From: Nageia nagi | Lineage: Eukaryota; Pinophyta | Assembly (NCBI GenBank): GCA_050084985.1 | Contig: JBITNC010000001.1 | Coordinates: 114,018,001 to 114,082,000, forward strand | Length of the DNA stretch: 64,000 nucleotides | Direction: 5' to 3' | Shown: positions 59,216 through 64,000 of the stretch, piece after piece | Layout: each line of letters opens with the position of its first letter | How positions within the stretch are numbered: the stretch's first letter is position 1 | Translations under genes and position numbers: made by a program | The notes under the pieces: generated by a model | The model's input: the letters and a program-made list of their open reading frames with translations, nothing else | Databases searched by the model: none | What the model was told of the DNA's origin: nothing

Positions 59216-59639
59216 GAACTTGTTGTGTTGTAGGATCTATCAACAATCACTTTTTGTTTGAGGTGGGTGGCTTCTTTGATATATTGTGCAACACATTTTT
59301 GGTCTTCATAATTCATCCATGATTTTAAAATGTGGGCATATATGAATATGAAATGGAAACGATCTTGAATTTTATAGTAGATGGGATGAATGAATATGAA
59401 GTTTTCTTCAATATTTGGTTCTATGATGCATAAATTGCATGTGATACATAGATAGATGTATTTTAATGTTTTTTTAAACCCATTGATTTGTAGAACCTTT
59501 AAAAGTTCATCAAGAAGTAAATATATATCAATTAAGTATTTGAATGATTGTTTCTCATATAAAGAAAAACATTGAACAATGGACTGAATACAGATTAAGT
59601 GGAAGCATGCCATGAAGGAAGAGATGCTCTTTACTTCAA

Positions 59640-60480
59640 AACCAAACTTGGAGCTTGGTTGAGATTCCTAAAGGTAAAAGATAATTTATTAATAAATGGG
59701 TGTACAGGTTAAAGGAAGAGGGAGATGGACAAAATAGGTACAAGGAAAGACTTGTGGTAAAAGGCTTCGCTTAAAACAAAGGTCTAGATTTTGATAAGAT
59801 CTATTTTTCGGTTGTAAAAATGACCTCCATTAGAACAATATTGAGTATTGTTGCTACCGAAAATCTATTTCTTGAACAATTATATGTAAAGATAACTTTT
59901 TTAATGGTGAATTGGAGGAGGAGATTTACATGCATCAACCTCAAGGTTTTGAGGTCAAAGGTAAAGAAGGGTATGTATTTAAGTTGGAAAAGAGCTTGTA
60001 TGGCCTCAAACAAGCTCCTAAAAAATGATACCTTAAATTTAACACTTTTATGGTGACAAATGAATACTCTAGATATAAATTAGATCATTGTATATACTTT
60101 AATAAGATAAGAAATGAAAACTATGTTATTTTGCTTTTGTATGTGGATTATATGCTAGTAGCAAGAACTAGTATGTATGATATTGTTTATATTAAGGAAA
60201 AGTTGGCTAAACGTTTTGAAATAAAGGGGTTGTGCAAGGCTAAATAAATTCTTAGAATGAAAATAACAACAGACAAAACAAAACCACATGCTAAAATTAA
60301 GACAATAAGACTACATTGAAGAAGTGCTTAAAAGATTTAATATGAAGGATGCAAAATCTATAACTACACCATTGATAAAACATTTCAAACTCACTAGACA
60401 TTTAATTCCTAATATAAATAAGGAAAATGAGTATATGTTCACTAAATTTGTAACAAAGGAGATGGTGGGCTTTTGCTAAA
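59640..60480 (+). pseudogene. Decayed copia reverse transcriptase
   Basis: Plus strand: [58 protein letters not shown], then LLLYVDYMLVA near 60145 where the catalytic YVDD has become YVDY. Stops and frame changes are frequent. The RNase H domain is missing, apparently deleted just before the LTR at 60563. The motif style is that of the Tork/Tnt1 group, which is inference. Confidence 0.8.
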
Positions 60481-60562
60481 TTTCAATTAGCCTTAAAGAG
60501 TAAGGTCAAAGTGAGAAGTTTTCAACTCTTGCTACAAAGGTATCAATCTCCAAATGGGAGAT

Positions 60563-61278
60563 TGTTGAGTGTGAAGCTTGATTTGGCTTGGATATTTGCA
60601 TTTCTCTAATTTTGGTCTCAATTGACATACCAATCAGAGGTAGTCAATTGGTCAACAGTCTATCGACATACCAGTTAGGTGGTGGGTGGTGATGGATGCG
60701 TTACTTAGTAACTGAGCTTATCACATTTGGTTTGCATTTGGTAACCAATCTAATACATACCAATTGGGAAATAAATAAAGTTAAACTCCATTTTGGGTAG
60801 TGAAAATCATGTCTCATTCGAATTTAATTTCATAGTTGGGGTTTAACACTATGGGGAATTACTCCATAGATTCCTTCACCACTTTGGGGTCAAGACGGAT
60901 TGATATCCCTCCTATAAATAGAGGTGTTGGTATTGAGGTCTTGTATATAGTTTTTGAGCTTGTATTTTGGTTTTAATGTTGCTTCATATTTGAGAGTTTT
61001 GAGAGATATTTGTAGATAGGTTTTGTTTTGTACTCCAAAGTGCAAGTTGTGGCAAGGTTATGTTGCTAGTTTGTTTCTTGTAGCACTTGAAAGATTGAAT
61101 AATGTAAAGGGTTGAAAGCTTCTCTGAATATGTAGCCCACCTTGAGTGAATCATGTTAAACTTTTATCTCAAAATTACTATTTATTTACTTATTATTTTA
61201 TTTCAGTATACTTAGTTACTTCTTTTGCTAAGGAAGAGGATTATACTCAAGTTTATAAGCAATTATGAGAACCTAACA
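60563..61278 (+). repeat. 3' LTR of the decayed plus-strand copia element
   Basis: A purine-rich CAAATGGGAGAT leads into TGTTGAGTGTGAAGC; the LTR ends ...GAGAACCTAACA at 61278 (716 bp). A TATA box CTATAAATAGAGG lies at 60912-60924. The matching 5' LTR is not in the window, so the ends rest on TG...CA, the purine tract and the TATA box. Confidence 0.65.
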
Positions 61279-61585
61279 GGAAATTTGTTAGAGTGTAGTG
61301 GTTATTTTTAGTATGATATTTTTTTGAAATACCCTACTCCATCTAGGATGAAATATTTTGATCTTATTATGGTATGATTCATAGATTAATTTAACTATAT
61401 ACCTTACTTTCATTTTCATATGAAATTTAGAAAGAGATTGTTAGCAAGAGTGAGTTATTCAAATTTTTGCAATTAGTTAAACTCTATGAGATGGACTAAT
61501 TTTTAGGAAGTACCAATCGAGAGCTAATAATCTCACTTGATTTACAAAGCCATTGTAACAATATATCAAAACATTATGAAGTATT
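61279..61585. other. Spacer between two copia ends
   Basis: About 300 bp of AT-rich DNA between a plus-strand 3' LTR and a minus-strand 3' LTR. Nothing recognised. Confidence 0.5.
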
Positions 61586-62114
61586 TGTTGGTTTGTGTTT
61601 CCTATTAGGTCTTTGGAAAGTAGATAAAGAATTAAAATCCAACAATTAAATAATAAACCAGATATAGAATATGACAGGAATAATATAATAAGAGAGAGAA
61701 TTCATCATACAGTGAGACACAACCAATTAACATGGTTCAAGCATTACCTACATCCATGATACAAAGCTTCTTTTTATTCAGATGTGATATAGAATCAATT
61801 ACAGTAGCTCTGAAGCAAAAAGCATAGAGTTCAAACTTGTAAAATTAGATTACAAGGATCACTCCTACTCTCTAAAAATAAAATAAAACTCTCTTTATAT
61901 ATAGCCACCTCTTACATACAAAACACAAGATAAAAAAAGGCTGGCAAACACTCAGCTCCAAGAAATTACAATCATCTCATGGGAGGATCCAACTAATATG
62001 ATATGTGACTGATAATGCATCCTTATCTCTTCACATGGCTTGGCACTCATGTGGTTCTCCTTTTCATGTGTATGACTTGTTTCATCATGGGGTTGGACCC
62101 CACATAATACCACA
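61586..62114 (-). repeat. Element E 3' LTR
   Basis: Plus-strand TGTTGGTTTGTG...AATACCACA, 529 bp, followed by the polypurine tract. On the element strand a TATA box (CTATATATAAAGAG) lies at about 61890-61905. The outer end is placed on TG alone and could be 8 bp further right. Confidence 0.68.
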
Positions 62115-62129
62115 ATAATCTCCCCCTCC
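62115..62129 (-). promoter_or_regulatory. Element E polypurine tract
   Basis: ATAATCTCCCCCTCC on the plus strand, a purine run on the element strand touching the 3' LTR. Confidence 0.8.
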
Positions 62130-62149
62130 AGACCCATGAGGAGGGCACT

Positions 62150-63524
62150 CTCATATTGAAGACTTGTATGGAATCCATGCCTGCCAAAGTTCTGCATAAT
62201 TCATGCTTTTCCTTTGGCACTACCTTCATCAACATGTTTGATGAATTTTGATTAGTCTGTATTTTTTGATCTTCATTAAACCATTTTCAAGCACATCTCT
62301 TATCCAATGACACTGTACAAAAATATCCTTGGTTTTGGAGTGGAATGTAGCATTCTTTCTCAGATGAATAGCACTTTGACTATCACACCTGATCACACTC
62401 CTTTTGCTTCAAACCTAATTTTATAGGAAAATGTTTGAACCAAAGCATCTCCTTACAAGCTTATGTGGCAACAATGTACTTTATCTCTGTAGTTGAAAGT
62501 GCAACACATTTTTACAGCTTTGATTGCCAAGATATGGCTCCTCTTCCAAAACTAAACAAGTAACCAGATGTAGACCTCCTTCGAACAAGATCTCCTACCA
62601 TATCTGAATCTGCATAGCCTTCCACCACAACTGATGAGTTTCCAAAACATAGGAAAACTTTAGAAGATCCTCTTAGATACCTTAGGATCCATTTTATAGC
62701 TTCCCAATGTTGCTTTCCTAGATTTGCAAAATATCTTCTAACTACACTAGTAGCATGTGCTATGTATGACCTTATGCATAATGTAGCATATATTAAGCTC
62801 CCTACAACTGATGCATAGGGGATCTTTTCCATTAATTTCTTCTCCTCATTGCTAGTTGGAGATAACTTATCACTTAACTTGAAGTGTTCAGCTAATGGTG
62901 TACTCACAGGTTTGACATCCTTCATTTTGAATTTTTTAAGTACCTTCTCAATGCACTTTTCTAATGATAGCCATATCTTCATTTTAAAGATGACGTTCAA
63001 CTCTTCCTTCAACCTATTAATCATATTAACATCTTGATCAATAATAGGCATATCATCAACATATAACAAGAGAATAACAAAGGAAGACTTTGAATATTTT
63101 TTGAAGTAAGCACAATGGTCTGTAATGGTTCTAATAAAGTCTTAACTCATCATAAAAGAATCAAACTTTTTGTACCATTTTTTCGTAGTGCTTACTTTAA
63201 TCCATATAAGCTTTTCTTCAACTTGCATACCATTTGCTCCTTATCCTTCACTAGAAAACCTTCTGGTTGCTCTATATATATTTCTTCTTCTAAATCTCCA
63301 TGTAAGAAAGTTGTTTTGACATCTAGTTGATCAATCTCTAAGTATATACTAGCTTCTAGGCTGAGGATAGTGCGAAAAAAATATATCTCCATAACATAAG
63401 AGAAAATTTCATCAAAATCAACACCTTTTTTTTGTCTGAATCCCTTTACTACCAACCTTGCCTTATACCTCATTTTATTCTTATCATCTTCATTTTTCAT
63501 CCTGAATACCCACTTGTTATTCAA
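62150..63524 (-). pseudogene. Element E reverse transcriptase and RNase H (broken)
   Basis: Two open pieces on the minus strand. 63524-63192 holds KARLVVKGFRQKKGVDFDE, LDVKTTFLHGDLEEEIYIEQ and KKSLYGLK. 63069-62512 holds the YVDD box, the VVGSLIYAT region and RNase H with RRRSTSGYLF and AISWQSKL. The part from 62511 to about 62170 is RNase H in changing frames. Relative to the usual YVDDMLI the sequence reads YVDDMPI. The residues between 63192 and 63069 contain a break. It is broken and older than elements B and C in appearance. Confidence 0.82.
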
Positions 63525-64000
63525 GGATTTTCTCCCTTTTGGTAGCTCAACCTAATCATAAGTTTTGTTCTTATATAAGGATTTGAGTTCTTCTTGCATA
63601 ACTTTCTTTTATTCTTCATTCTACTCATACATCATAGCTTCTTGAAAACTTTTTGGTTCACCAATTTTAGTGAGTGTGATATACCTTGATGATGGATATT
63701 TTGTAGAGGCTTTTTGTTCCTTTATGATCTTCTTAGCATAGGTGGATCTTGATCTTGAGGATATTTCTCTCCCTGCTCAACATCACCATCCACATTATCA
63801 TTACCATGTGCTTCATTATCATCTATTTGTGGATTCTCTCCATTTGGAACTTGCTCTTATTCATCTTGATTTTATTGCCTATTATTTTCATGGATGGGAA
63901 AAGGTGTTTGTGTTTATGTAAACTCATCTATAAATATCTTCAGTGGTTCTTCTTTATCAAAATCAAAATATGTTTGATTTTCATGAAAGATCGCATATCT
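63525..64000 (-). pseudogene. Element E integrase-RT linker
   Basis: The minus-strand continuation of RT towards integrase. It is low-complexity and rich in Asn, Asp and Gln codons, as usual for this linker, with stops. It runs off the window. Confidence 0.55.

Larger units (their letters stand above)
61586..64000 (-). mobile_element. Element E: 3' half of a Tork-like copia element, cut by the window edge
   Basis: Minus strand: 3' LTR 61586-62114, polypurine tract 62115-62129, RNase H and RT 62150-63524, then the integrase-RT linker to the window end. The YVDD box, the TFLHGDLEEEIYIEQPEGF motif and a terminal motif (LMKVVPKEKHELCRTLAGMD) resemble Tork/Tnt1 elements. The 5' part and 5' LTR lie beyond 64000, so neither completeness nor age can be judged. 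Confidence 0.8.

Overview
The window looks like a repeat-rich stretch of a large plant nuclear genome. It is AT-rich and almost entirely built from transposable elements of different ages. Four lineages of Ty1/copia LTR retrotransposons use the plant-typical primer-binding site TGGTATCAGAGC, with hAT, Helitron and LINE relics, PPR-type gene fragments and a histone H4-like sequence. The mass of old, decayed copies would suit a gymnosperm or another large-genome land plant, but nothing here fixes the species.

Layout. 1-3875: AT-rich spacer with an (AT)n microsatellite. 3881-21777: element A, a Sirevirus-like copia on the minus strand (LTRs of about 1.8 kb holding a 14-bp minisatellite, target duplication AAATG). 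Its 5' LTR is split by element B (11345-20205, plus strand, 489-bp LTRs, target duplication GCACC). 21783-26540: decayed sequence ending in an isolated 1108-bp LTR with its PBS. 26541-37110: a hAT transposase relic cut in two by element C (26694-35382, minus strand, same family as B, target duplication TCGTC). 37700-38470: LINE-like ORF1 relic. 38.5-49.4 kb: mostly unrecognised DNA with short tandem duplications, a striking cluster of eleven copies of one hairpin (42.03-43.20 kb) and decayed copia pol fragments. 49485-49664: a spliced-looking terminal exon encoding a single-TM tail. 50371-52610: a small gag-only LTR element. 53.8-56.0 kb: Helitron relic, minus strand. 56645-57049: altered histone H4 reading frame. 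57.53-57.92 kb: PPR relic. 59.6-61.3 kb: 3' end of a plus-strand copia. 61.6-64.0 kb: 3' half of a minus-strand copia that runs off the window.

How the parts relate. Target duplications and LTR divergence give an order: the hAT relic predates C; A (about 3% LTR divergence in the part compared) predates B; B and C each differ by one base between their two LTRs and are very young. Yet B and C both carry broken gag-pol genes and share one stop codon near the start of gag, which points to mobilisation in trans. The family of B and C also carries a long GC-rich leader with PPR-like gene fragments, and a 3' UTR array of five 42-bp hairpins whose stems show compensatory base changes. I consider that array and the 42-43 kb hairpin cluster the two observations most likely to be undescribed. 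No intact host gene of clear function was found.
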